From Oceanobacillus sp. CFH 90083 (GTDB taxonomy: Bacteria > Bacillota > Bacilli > Bacillales > Amphibacillaceae): a stretch of 64,000 nucleotides of DNA. The notes beneath the pieces are model-generated. The model ran no database searches and was not told the origin of the DNA. It saw only the letters and a program-made list of their open reading frames with translations. Within the stretch, counting starts at the first letter, position 1, and every line of letters begins with the position of its first letter. The stretch is from contig NZ_VIYG01000006.1 in assembly GCF_009389585.1 (NCBI RefSeq), positions 230,557 to 294,556 of the forward strand, given 5' to 3'. Shown here in pieces: positions 9,178 to 17,712 of the stretch. The position numbers and the translations under genes are program-made.

Positions 9178-9213
9178 AAGGGCCGATGATTAATTTAAAA
9201 TCATTGGCCTTTT
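9178..9213 (+). terminator. Terminator after GNAT gene
   Basis: AAGGGCCGATGAT and ATCATTGGCCTTTT form a stem with one G-T pair and end in T4. Confidence 0.7.
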
Positions 9214-9400
9214 CGTAATTGGAGAATTTCCTTCCTTTCAGAAAAATTCTTATTAAAGAGATTCATAAATCCTCCGTTCTTAATACTTTTCCAGGAATTA
9301 ATAAAAATTATTGATAAACCTAATAAAATTTTATAATAATGTAATTTTTCTTAAAATATTGATTTGTTGTTAAATTAATGTTTTAATTTTTAATAGCGAT

Positions 9401-9417
9401 AACTGGTAGTAACGTCA
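9401..9417. promoter_or_regulatory. Candidate operator, copy 1
   Basis: AACTGGTAGTAACGTCA lies 23 bases before the gntR start and recurs with two changes as AACTGGTCGTAATGTCA at 14494-14510 before the LysR gene. Its position suggests autoregulation by the GntR protein and coupling of both halves of the sulfonate cluster. Confidence 0.5.
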
Positions 9418-9439
9418 CAACCAAAGAGGTGCAAAGCAG

Positions 9440-10165
9440 ATGATTGATGAAACATTATATATTCCACTACACGTTCAACTTAGTAAAAGTTTAGAAGAAA
9501 AAATAAAAGCACAGGAGTATATTGAAAGAATTCCAAGCGAACGAGAATTGATGGATATTTATTCGGTAAGCAGAACTACGGTAAGAGAAGCAGTAACAAA
9601 GCTTGTAAATGATGGATTGTTAATTAAAGTGCATGGAAAAGGAACTTATGTAAATAAGAAGCCGCCGATTCAAGAGTGGTTATCTTCATTAAATAGTTTT
9701 ACAGAAACAGTAACAAGAATGGGGTTGATACCTGGCAGCAAACTATTAACTTCTAAAAAGTTAGCAGCGGATAAACATGGAATAGATGTGTTTAAAGAAG
9801 ATGTATTTATGATAGAAAGACTTCGTTACGCAAGTGATAAACCTGTTGCAATTGAACAGCATTATTATCCAATTTCAATCGGAGAACGTTTATCTGAATT
9901 TAATCTTGATAAAGAAACCATATATGATTTATTAGAAAACGAGTTAGGTATTGTTCTGGATGAAGCAGAACAGTATATAACAACAGCTATAATTGAGGAT
10001 CACTTAGCGCAATATCTAGAAATACCTTATGGCTCAAATGTATTACTTGCAGAGAGGACAATAGTTGATGGTAAAGGGAATGTCATTGAGTATTATATTG
10101 GGCAATACCGTCCTGATATGTACACCTTCCGAATAAAAACCAAAAGAAATATCAATAAAAAATAA
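9440..10165 (+). CDS. GntR/HutC family transcriptional regulator
   Basis: DNA-binding regulator of 241 residues. The N-terminal winged helix carries IPSERELMDIYSVSRTTVRE and GKGTYV (about residues 30-75). The C-terminal UTRA ligand-sensing domain (about 90-235) is of the HutC type. Upstream of a TRAP transporter operon it is probably the local regulator, binding a C2 sulfonate or intermediate; that ligand is inference. Start ATG follows AAAGAGGTG. A shared candidate operator lies just upstream. Confidence 0.9.
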   Translation: MIDETLYIPLHVQLSKSLEEKIKAQEYIERIPSERELMDIYSVSRTTVREAVTKLVNDGLLIKVHGKGTYVNKKPPIQEWLSSLNSFTETVTRMGLIPGSKLLTSKKLAADKHGIDVFKEDVFMIERLRYASDKPVAIEQHYYPISIGERLSEFNLDKETIYDLLENELGIVLDEAEQYITTAIIEDHLAQYLEIPYGSNVLLAERTIVDGKGNVIEYYIGQYRPDMYTFRIKTKRNINKK

Positions 10166-10200
10166 TTGATAGTGCCAATTAATTTTTATGAACTCCTAAA

Positions 10201-10214
10201 TGTAAACGCTATCA
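10201..10214. promoter_or_regulatory. Catabolite-responsive element (cre)
   Basis: TGTAAACGCTATCA matches the CcpA consensus TGNAANCGNTWNCA at every fixed position. It lies between gntR and dctP, four bases before the dctP ribosome binding site, so CcpA could block transcription of the transporter operon when preferred sugars are present. Confidence 0.75.
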
Positions 10215-10227
10215 AATGGAGGTTGTT

Positions 10228-11280
10228 ATGAAAAAGCTATTTCTACCGATCCTCGCTGTTTTCGTATTTTTTTTAATGGTTTTTTTAGGTGATGAAAGGT
10301 TAGCCAGACTTTCCGGGTCGACAGAACTAGATGTTATTACACTTAGAGCTGCTCAGTCAAAGGCATGGAATCACCCCGTTTCACAGGGGATTGATAAGTT
10401 TGCAGAATTGGTAGAGGAAAAATCCGATGGAGAAATAATTATTGAAACATATCATGATGGATTGATTGGAGATGACCGGGAAGTTATTGAAAGCGCTCAA
10501 AGAGGAAGTATTGCTTTTGCCAGCTCATCTACACCGAATATGACCAGTTTTACAAATTACTTTACGGCTTGGGACCTGCCTTACATTTTTGAAAATAAAG
10601 AGGAAGTATATAAAGCAATTGATGGAGAGCCTGGAGATATCGTTCGTGAAGAGATGGAAAAGTCAGGATTTAAAGTTGTTTTCTTTCCAGACTATGGTTT
10701 TCGGCAAATTGTCAATAACAATAGAGCTATTGAGAAGCCATCAGATCTTAACGGGATGAAAATCAGAACAACCAATTCAAGAATAGAACAAGCAGACTTT
10801 GCAGCCTTTGGTGCAAACCCGACTCCGGTTGCCTGGTCTGAAGTTTTTACAGCATTGCAGCAAGGGACAGTAGATGGAGAGGGAAATACGTATTCTCTCC
10901 TTTGGGATTCAAAGCATCAGGAAGTTCTCTCCTATGCAGCAGAAGTAAATTATAACTACAGTTCAGATATTCTTGTTATGAATAAAGAACTTTACGAAGA
11001 GCTTGAACCGTACCAGCAGGAAATTATTATGGAGGCTGGTCAGGAAGCAATGGAGTGGCAAAGAGTCGTTGCAACAGAAAGAGATGAGGAGGCAAAGCAG
11101 CAATTTATTGATTACGGGATTGAAGTATATGAACCTACAGAAGAAGAATATCTGGAATGGAAGCAGGCGACAGAAATAGTCTGGGATCAATACGTCAGGG
11201 AAGGATACGCTGAGCCGGATTATGTTGACATTATCTTAGAAACCTTAGGAAAGACAAGAGAAAGTATTTTTGAACAATAG
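10228..11280 (+). CDS. dctP: TRAP transporter substrate-binding protein DctP
   Basis: Extracytoplasmic solute receptor of about 350 residues with an N-terminal membrane anchor or signal segment (MKKLFLPILAVFVFFLMVF). The DctP fold follows, with the substrate-carboxylate arginine region MKIRTTNSR and the NPTPVAWSEVFTALQQGTVD motif typical of the family. The start is ATG 10228 with GGAGG six bases away; an in-frame ATG at 10216 precedes that site. It is followed 11 bases later by the fused DctQM gene. Context suggests isethionate or another small sulfonate as substrate. Confidence 0.92.
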   Translation: MKKLFLPILAVFVFFLMVFLGDERLARLSGSTELDVITLRAAQSKAWNHPVSQGIDKFAELVEEKSDGEIIIETYHDGLIGDDREVIESAQRGSIAFASSSTPNMTSFTNYFTAWDLPYIFENKEEVYKAIDGEPGDIVREEMEKSGFKVVFFPDYGFRQIVNNNRAIEKPSDLNGMKIRTTNSRIEQADFAAFGANPTPVAWSEVFTALQQGTVDGEGNTYSLLWDSKHQEVLSYAAEVNYNYSSDILVMNKELYEELEPYQQEIIMEAGQEAMEWQRVVATERDEEAKQQFIDYGIEVYEPTEEEYLEWKQATEIVWDQYVREGYAEPDYVDIILETLGKTRESIFEQ

Positions 11281-11291
11281 GGGTGAGATAA

Positions 11292-13193
11292 GTGGAAGCA
11301 GCTTTAGACAGTAAAGTAAATAATCATTCCAATAAACCGCCAAATTTCTGGTTGAAGGGTCTTTCCGTACTTGATCGCAGATTTGAAGAAATACTTATTG
11401 TTTCTGGATTTTTGATGTTTATTATTCTAATCAATCTTCAGGTAATTAACCGCTATTTACTTCCGTTTTTAGATATTGGAAATATGACTACATGGACGGA
11501 GGAACTTTCGAGATATTTATTTATATTCGTCTCTTTTTTAGGAGCCAGTCTGGCAATACGAAAAAGAGAATCTATCCAAGTCAGTATATTAACGGATAAA
11601 CTGCCTGTAAGCATTCAAAAAGGCCTTCTGCTATCAAACACACTATTTATGTTTTACTTTAGCTATATGATGGTAGTTAATGGTTTTGAGCTTATATCCT
11701 TTCAGATTGATACGCATCAAACAACACCAGCCTTGTCGATACCGATGGCAGTTCCTTACAGTGCCGTACCGATTGGATTTGCATTAATTATGATTCGTTT
11801 AATTCAGATGTTTATGAAAGATACCAAAGAAATATCTATGAAAGAAGGGTTATTAGGAATTGCTTTTGCTATTGTAATGATTCTTCCCGTTGCTTTTTTA
11901 GGTGAGGCGGCAATTGCACTTGTCTTATTTGGTTACTTTGTTCTATTTATTCTAATCGGGATGCAAATTGCATTTGCGCTGGGAGCGAGCACGTTAGCAA
12001 CCGTTCTGGCTACCGATGCAATCCCGGTTGATTTCTTTCCACAAACAGCATTTACAAGTATTGATAACTTCCCCATTATGGCAGTCCCATTTTTTATTGC
12101 AGCAGGGATTATTATGGGCGGAGGAGCGATTATCAAACGATTATTATATTTATCAGATGAATTGATAGGATTTTTGCCTGGCGGATTAGCGTTAGTAGCA
12201 ATCATTACTTCGATGTTTTTTGCCGCAATAAGCGGTTCAGGACCAGCTACAGTGGCTGCTATCGGGACCTTGCTTATACCAGCGATGATTAAACAAGGAT
12301 ATAATCCAGGCTTTGCCACTGGAGTTGTGGCGACAGCTGGAACAATTGGGGTCATTATTCCACCGAGTAACCCTTTGGTTATTTATGGAGTAGTATCACA
12401 GGAGTCTATCTCTCAATTATTTCTTGCCGGTATTCTCCCAGGTGTTTCTACTGGTATCGTTTTATTAATCGTAACTTTTATTATTTCCAAGAAAAATGGC
12501 TGGCGGGGTGAGCGAACATCATTTAATCTCAAGAATTCTGCAAAGGCTGCTTGGGATGCCAAACTTGCCTTATTAGTCCCGGTTATCATTTTAGGGGGGA
12601 TTTATGGCGGATTTATGACCCCTACTGAAGCTGCAGCAGTAGCTGCTGCTTACGGTATTATCGTCGGTATGTTTGTATATAAGGATCTTGGCTTAAAAGG
12701 TGTTTATCAAAGCCTTGTTAAAGCAGGGGTTACTTCTTCTGTGATTATAATGTTAATGATTATGGCGAGCATATTTGGCCGGTTAATCACATTGGAAAAG
12801 GTGGCAGAATTTGTAGCAGAATTTGTCTTGTCATTAAGTGATAATAAATTCGTTATTCTTTTACTCTTAAACCTATTTTTATTACTTATCGGTTTAGTTT
12901 TGGAGGCATTGGCTGCCATTGTGATACTGACGCCGATATTATTACCGATGGCAGTAGCAATCGGTCTTGACCCAGTTCATTTCGGGCTTATTATGATTTT
13001 TAACTTAGCTATCGGGTTTATTACCCCTCCAGTCGGAGTAAATTTATTTGTAGCAGCAAGTACTGCAAAAATAAAAATAGAAGAAATTATCAAAGGAAAT
13101 AAGTACTTACTCTTAACGATGATTGCTCTTCTTCTGCTATTTTCATACATTCCGGCGATTAGTATGTGGCTGCCGGAATTAATAAGGAACTAG
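11292..13193 (+). CDS. dctQM: TRAP transporter fused DctQM membrane subunit
   Basis: Membrane protein of 633 residues joining both TRAP permease subunits. The DctQ part (about 25-180, four helices with RYLLPFLDIGNMTTWTEELS) precedes the DctM part (about 195-633, some 12 helices with GSGPATVAAIGT, GTIGVIIPPSNP and NLAIGFITPPVGVN). Uptake is driven by the sodium gradient, which suits a halotolerant cell. Start GTG follows GGGGTGAG; the gene is 11 bases from dctP and 31 bases from the iron alcohol dehydrogenase, so a single operon is likely. Confidence 0.93.
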   Translation: MEAALDSKVNNHSNKPPNFWLKGLSVLDRRFEEILIVSGFLMFIILINLQVINRYLLPFLDIGNMTTWTEELSRYLFIFVSFLGASLAIRKRESIQVSILTDKLPVSIQKGLLLSNTLFMFYFSYMMVVNGFELISFQIDTHQTTPALSIPMAVPYSAVPIGFALIMIRLIQMFMKDTKEISMKEGLLGIAFAIVMILPVAFLGEAAIALVLFGYFVLFILIGMQIAFALGASTLATVLATDAIPVDFFPQTAFTSIDNFPIMAVPFFIAAGIIMGGGAIIKRLLYLSDELIGFLPGGLALVAIITSMFFAAISGSGPATVAAIGTLLIPAMIKQGYNPGFATGVVATAGTIGVIIPPSNPLVIYGVVSQESISQLFLAGILPGVSTGIVLLIVTFIISKKNGWRGERTSFNLKNSAKAAWDAKLALLVPVIILGGIYGGFMTPTEAAAVAAAYGIIVGMFVYKDLGLKGVYQSLVKAGVTSSVIIMLMIMASIFGRLITLEKVAEFVAEFVLSLSDNKFVILLLLNLFLLLIGLVLEALAAIVILTPILLPMAVAIGLDPVHFGLIMIFNLAIGFITPPVGVNLFVAASTAKIKIEEIIKGNKYLLLTMIALLLLFSYIPAISMWLPELIRN

Positions 13194-13224
13194 ATAATAA
13201 AAGCTATATTAGGGAGGAACTTTT

Positions 13225-14415
13225 ATGTATATGACATATCAGCCGAAACAAATCACAATAGGTGAAAACAGTCTGGGGAGTTTGGGAGGAAGCGCAAAAA
13301 AACTCAAGACTACAGATTTGTTGGTTGTAATCGATCAATTTTTAACAACAGAGCCATTAAATTATGATGAAAAGGTCAATCAAATTTTAAAACAGGAAAA
13401 TATTGATGTTACCTTCTTTTCCGACTATCAAGGAGAACCGACTACGGACCATTTAGAGGCAGCTTTAACCATTGCGAAAGAACAAGGGGTTAATGGAGTA
13501 GCTGCAATTGGAGGAGGAAGCGCTATTGACATCGCTAAAGCAACAGCTCTCTTTTATAGGAATCCTCAAATGGAATGGGATGCAATAACAGATCAGAACA
13601 GCTTGGAAAGATTGCCTTTAATTGCGATCCCGACTACTGCGGGAACAGGTTCTGAAGCAACAAAGGTTATGGTTATCACAGATACGGAAAAGGGCATTAA
13701 AATGAATCCGGGGCATCCCGATTTAATTCCTGATATAGCCATACTTGACCCTGCTTTAACAAGCAGTCTGCCAAAAAATTTTACAGCATATACAGGGATT
13801 GATGCCTTAACGCATGCGATTGAAGCCTTTGTATCAACAAAAGCCAATATAGCAACGGATCAATATGCTTTAACAGCGATTCAAATTGCAGGGAGATCTT
13901 TACCAATTGTATATAACAACGGAATGAATATGGCAGCAAGAGAAGAAATGCTACTGGCCAGTACGTATGCGGGAATTGCATTTTCTAATGCTTCTACAAA
14001 TTTAGCTCATGCTGCCGGAAGAGCCTTAGGAGCCAGATTCCATATTCCACATGGATTAAGTGTAGCAGTGTTATTGCCATTAGTTATGCGTTTCGGATTG
14101 CAGGCAGCTCCCGAAAGATATGCGCAAATTGCTGTTGCTTTAGGGGAAGATGCAACTAAAGACATAAATGAACTGGCAGAGCAATCCATACAGGCTATTG
14201 AAAAATACTGCGATGATTTTCAAATATGGAAGGATGTGTTGAACTATATTGATCTTCAGGATTTAGAACGTAATATTGATTTACTTGCAAAGGATGCTTT
14301 GGATGGAAATGGCATTTTAACGAATCGTATTGTTCCCTCAAGTTCTGATATAAAAAAACTATTTTTAGATTTAGTTGGTAAATTATCTAAGGTGAAAGGG
14401 GTTAATCAAGTATAA
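13225..14415 (+). CDS. Iron-containing alcohol dehydrogenase, probable isethionate dehydrogenase
   Basis: Group III NAD(P)-dependent alcohol dehydrogenase of 396 residues. The nucleotide-binding motif is GGGSAIDIAKA (about 93-103). The metal ligands lie in GIDALTHAIE and RFHIPHG. Iron ADHs of this fold are known as sulfoacetaldehyde reductases (SarD, TauF) acting in anaerobes. Here, between a TRAP transporter and xsc, the reverse reaction is expected: isethionate oxidised to sulfoacetaldehyde. That substrate is inference; other short alcohols cannot be excluded. Start ATG follows AGGGAGG. Confidence 0.85.
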   Translation: MYMTYQPKQITIGENSLGSLGGSAKKLKTTDLLVVIDQFLTTEPLNYDEKVNQILKQENIDVTFFSDYQGEPTTDHLEAALTIAKEQGVNGVAAIGGGSAIDIAKATALFYRNPQMEWDAITDQNSLERLPLIAIPTTAGTGSEATKVMVITDTEKGIKMNPGHPDLIPDIAILDPALTSSLPKNFTAYTGIDALTHAIEAFVSTKANIATDQYALTAIQIAGRSLPIVYNNGMNMAAREEMLLASTYAGIAFSNASTNLAHAAGRALGARFHIPHGLSVAVLLPLVMRFGLQAAPERYAQIAVALGEDATKDINELAEQSIQAIEKYCDDFQIWKDVLNYIDLQDLERNIDLLAKDALDGNGILTNRIVPSSSDIKKLFLDLVGKLSKVKGVNQV

Positions 14416-14493
14416 GTATACAAATGTTAATCAAGCAATTCATTCTGGAGAGCGATAGAGAAAAGATATTTAAATTATAAATGCTTATTTCTT

Positions 14494-14510
14494 AACTGGT
14501 CGTAATGTCA
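14494..14510. promoter_or_regulatory. Candidate operator, copy 2
   Basis: AACTGGTCGTAATGTCA differs from the site upstream of gntR (9401-9417) at two positions. It lies in the 159-base gap between the dehydrogenase and the LysR gene. Confidence 0.5.
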
Positions 14511-14574
14511 GTATATCTATCAAAAATATAAGTTCCTGACATGTATAACGAATGATTGATGGGATGGGAAAAAT

Positions 14575-15489
14575 ATGAACTATGAAAAATTAAAAACCTT
14601 TATAGTCGTTGCTGAAAAGAAAAGTTTTTCTGAAGCTGCAAAGCTATTATTTGTCACCCAGCCTACCATTACAGCACAGATTAAAGCTTTAGAAGAGGAA
14701 TTGAGCACGAAATTATTTGAACGGACCACCAAAAAAGTGAACTTAACTCAATCGGGAATAACCTTGATGAATCATGCAAAGGAAATTGTCCGATTAAATG
14801 ATACCGCACGAAAAGAGATCCTGGAAATAGAGAATACAGTCCATGGGGAATTAAGTATTGGTTGCAGTTTTACTATAGGCGAGTATATTATGCCTGAGTT
14901 TCTAAAGAAATTTAAAGATATGTATCCACTTATTCAAATAAGAGTAGACATTACAAATTCTAATAATATTATTTCTGATATTAAAGATCAGCGTGTAGAT
15001 GTTGGTTTGATTGAAACGCCAATTGATGATGCGGAAATAGTTGTTGAGCCCTTTTTAGAAGATGAGTTGATTCTTATTGCTTCTCCGCTATCTTTTTCAT
15101 CAGAAGACCTTGTCATTTCAGTAGATGAATTGAAAGCATTGCCGTTGATCGTAAGAGAAAGGGGATCAGGTACAAGAGCGGTAGTGAATCAATATTTAAA
15201 TCAATCTGGTGTGAAGGAGGAAGATTTGAACATTGTAATGGAGTTAGGCAGTACAGAAGCAATTAAAGCAGCAGTAGAAGCAGAATTGGGTATATCTATT
15301 ACTTCCAAAAGTGCAATAAAAAAGGAACAGAAACTGAATTTACTAACAGCATATAAAGTCAAGGATGTCTCCTTCTATCGATTTTTTTATACTGCTTATG
15401 GGAAAAACCATGTTTTGAAAGCTACAGCTGAGTTATTTATAGAAGAGCTATATAAAATGACCAAAAAAAGGGGAGAACTTGCTTTATAG
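14575..15489 (+). CDS. LysR family transcriptional regulator, CysL-like
   Basis: LysR-type regulator of 304 residues. The N-terminal helix-turn-helix includes SFSEAAKLLFVTQPTITAQI, and the periplasmic-binding-like effector domain runs from about residue 90 to 295. It resembles B. subtilis CysL (YwfK), which controls sulfite reductase genes, and CbbR-type regulators. Placed directly before xsc, it may activate xsc in response to a sulfonate or acetyl phosphate. An R2 repeat begins at the stop codon, so the C-terminus may have been altered by insertion. Confidence 0.88.
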   Translation: MNYEKLKTFIVVAEKKSFSEAAKLLFVTQPTITAQIKALEEELSTKLFERTTKKVNLTQSGITLMNHAKEIVRLNDTARKEILEIENTVHGELSIGCSFTIGEYIMPEFLKKFKDMYPLIQIRVDITNSNNIISDIKDQRVDVGLIETPIDDAEIVVEPFLEDELILIASPLSFSSEDLVISVDELKALPLIVRERGSGTRAVVNQYLNQSGVKEEDLNIVMELGSTEAIKAAVEAELGISITSKSAIKKEQKLNLLTAYKVKDVSFYRFFYTAYGKNHVLKATAELFIEELYKMTKKRGELAL

Positions 15490-15622
15490 TGCGTGTTCAA
15501 AAAGATCGGTAAAAAGGACCAGTCGGTTAAGAACGCGACGTCCCGGTTCCATCGGAAAAATGACGTCAACGCAGCAATTCGCCGTGTCATTTATAGTGGA
15601 CTTTTTGAAAATCCTTTTATAG
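15486..15622. repeat. R2 MITE-like repeat between lysR and xsc
   Basis: Left end ATAGTGCGTGTTCAAAAAG (15486-15504) and right end CTTTTTGAAAATCCTTTTATAG (split as CTTTTTGAAAATCC at 15601-15614 and TTTTATAG after it) are imperfect inverted repeats. The 137-base element overlaps the LysR stop codon at 15487-15489 and fills about half of the 281-base gap before xsc. Confidence 0.65.
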
Positions 15623-15769
15623 CAGTATTTTTCAAAATAACTTCTTAAAGGAGGTGTTTGTAAAAACAAGATGGAAGAAGATTTTTATAGTGTTGAATTA
15701 TTTGTAGATTAGTTATTCGAAGCGAAGCAATTTTTAAGTAAAATATAAAATAATCAAGGAGGAATTACA

Positions 15770-17548
15770 ATGGCAAAGCAATCTTTGGATCTGGAACAGG
15801 CGGCAAATCAGAAAGTGAAGATGACTCCGAGTGAAGCAATCGTTGAAACGCTGGTAGCAGAAGGTGTAAAAGAAGTTTATGGTATTGTAGGCTCTGCATT
15901 TATGGATATGCTCGATTTATTCCCGACAGCAGGAATCCGATTCCTTCCGGTAAGACACGAGCAAAGTGCAGCACATATGGCTGATGCCTATACACGCGTT
16001 TCCGGTACTGCGGGAGTTGTTATCGGTCAAAATGGACCGGGGATTACAAATATGGTCACATCTGTTGCAGCTGCAAATCAGGCTCATACACCAATGGTAA
16101 TTATTTCACCATCTGCAGGTACACCGACAATCGGTTGGGACGGGTTTCAGGAAGCAGATCAGGTATCTATTTTCCAGGCAATTACAAAAGAGACAGTAAG
16201 AGTTACGCATAAGAGCAGAGTTGCAGATTGTTTACGTACAGCATTCCGGATAGCGTATGCCGAGCGCGGTCCAGTGCTTTATGATATTCCTCGTGATTTA
16301 TTTTATGGAGAGCTGGAGGATCAGATTTTACAGCCGTATCAGTATCGTGTAGACTCTCGTGGCAGTGGAGATTCCGTATTATTGGATAAAGCAACAGATT
16401 TATTAAAAAATGCGGAATATCCTGTGATTATTTCTGGTCGTGGAGCCGTTGATTCTGATGGGATAGAAATTGTAAGACAGATTGCTGAATATTTAACAAT
16501 TCCAACAGCTGTATCCTATATGCATAATGATGCCTTTCCGGCTGAGCATCCACTGGCTGTAGGACCAATTGGGTATATGGGCTCTAAGGCAGCAATGCAT
16601 ACTCTAAAGAAAGCGGATGTTGTATTAGCAATAGGAACACGGTTATCTGTGTTCGGTACACTGCCCTGTTATGATATCGATTATTTCCCTAAAAGTGCTA
16701 AAATTATTCAAATTGATATCAATCCAAGAAATATTGCCAGAACGCATCCGGTGGAAGTTGGAATTATAGGCGATGCAAAGGCAGCAACGGAAGTATTATA
16801 TGAAAAATTAACAGAAGCAGTACCAAATGTTTTAGAAAATCAGACCAGGCTTGAGGAAATTGCGAAAGTCAAACAAGAATGGGAGCAGGAACTGATTGAT
16901 TTGGCGATGGAGGAGGGGAATCCGATTAATCCGCGCCGTGCCTTGCTGGAGCTGACAGGAGAACTACCTGAGAATACGATTATTTCCACAGATATCGGAA
17001 ATGTTTCCTCCACAGCAAATGCTTATTTAAAGTTTAATCAAACCAGGCGCCACATTGCTGCTCTAACATTCGGAAATACAGGCTTCGCATACCCGGCAGC
17101 ACTGGGAGCACAGCTGGCAGAGCCTGATGCACCAGTAGTTGCCATCATTGGTGACGGAGCATGGGGAATGAGCTTACATGAAGTAAGTACGGCAGTAGAG
17201 CAAAACATTCCTGTAGTCGCTTGCGTATTCAATAATAAATCATGGGCAGCAGAAAAGAAAAACCAGGTAGATTATTATGACGATCGTTATGTTGGATCCG
17301 ATATAGAGGCTCCAGAGTTTGCAGAAGTAGCTAAATCAATGGGAGCATTAGGATATACTGTTGAAAAAGCGGAAGACATTAGACCAATAATCAAGGAAGC
17401 ATTAAGTCTGCGAAAACCTGCTGTAGTGAACATTTATGTTGATGGCACACAATTAGCACCTCCCTTCCGGAGAGATGCGTTGCAAATGCCAACCCGCTAC
17501 CTAGATAAATATAAGCATTTGGATTACGAAGTGTGGGGAAAGGAATAG
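15770..17548 (+). CDS. xsc: Sulfoacetaldehyde acetyltransferase
   Basis: Thiamine diphosphate enzyme of 592 residues that converts sulfoacetaldehyde plus phosphate to acetyl phosphate and sulfite. The N-terminal PYR domain has the activating glutamate in [13 protein letters not shown], then [10 protein letters not shown], a characteristic Xsc stretch. The C-terminal ThDP/Mg site is [11 protein letters not shown] to NNKSW. The length matches known Xsc. Acetolactate synthase is the main alternative, but no small subunit is present and the sulfonate context fits Xsc. Start ATG follows AAGGAGG. Confidence 0.93.
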   Translation: MAKQSLDLEQAANQKVKMTPSEAIVETLVAEGVKEVYGIVGSAFMDMLDLFPTAGIRFLPVRHEQSAAHMADAYTRVSGTAGVVIGQNGPGITNMVTSVAAANQAHTPMVIISPSAGTPTIGWDGFQEADQVSIFQAITKETVRVTHKSRVADCLRTAFRIAYAERGPVLYDIPRDLFYGELEDQILQPYQYRVDSRGSGDSVLLDKATDLLKNAEYPVIISGRGAVDSDGIEIVRQIAEYLTIPTAVSYMHNDAFPAEHPLAVGPIGYMGSKAAMHTLKKADVVLAIGTRLSVFGTLPCYDIDYFPKSAKIIQIDINPRNIARTHPVEVGIIGDAKAATEVLYEKLTEAVPNVLENQTRLEEIAKVKQEWEQELIDLAMEEGNPINPRRALLELTGELPENTIISTDIGNVSSTANAYLKFNQTRRHIAALTFGNTGFAYPAALGAQLAEPDAPVVAIIGDGAWGMSLHEVSTAVEQNIPVVACVFNNKSWAAEKKNQVDYYDDRYVGSDIEAPEFAEVAKSMGALGYTVEKAEDIRPIIKEALSLRKPAVVNIYVDGTQLAPPFRRDALQMPTRYLDKYKHLDYEVWGKE

Positions 17549-17566
17549 CCTTTTATAATACATTTC

Positions 17567-17590
17567 CGCACCAATTTATTCGGTGCGGAA
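17567..17590 (+). terminator. Hairpin after xsc
   Basis: TTCCGCACC and GGTGCGGAA form a nine-pair stem around a six- to eight-base loop, 20 bases after the stop. The run of T after it is weak, so it may stabilise the mRNA rather than terminate. Confidence 0.5.
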
Positions 17591-17632
17591 ATATTAAATA
17601 CATTTAAACAGTTGTTTAAATGTATTTAATAT
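17591..17632. repeat. 42-bp perfect palindrome between xsc and exporter
   Basis: Arms of 20 bases (17591-17610 and 17613-17632) match perfectly around a two-base centre; they are AT-rich, with core ACATTTAAACA/TGTTTAAATGT. It lies 81 bases before the exporter start and could be an operator or a second hairpin of the xsc mRNA end. Confidence 0.7.
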
Positions 17633-17712
17633 AAGAAAATAGAAAAAGTGCTATGTTAGGCTGAACAATTTTTAAGCCGTATTGAAGTATTATACATAAA
17701 GGAGCTGATAAC

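Noticed and set aside
15770..17548. Acetolactate synthase large subunit
   Set aside because: ThDP family resemblance is real, but no regulatory subunit or ilv genes are near, and the N-terminal signatures and neighbours fit Xsc.
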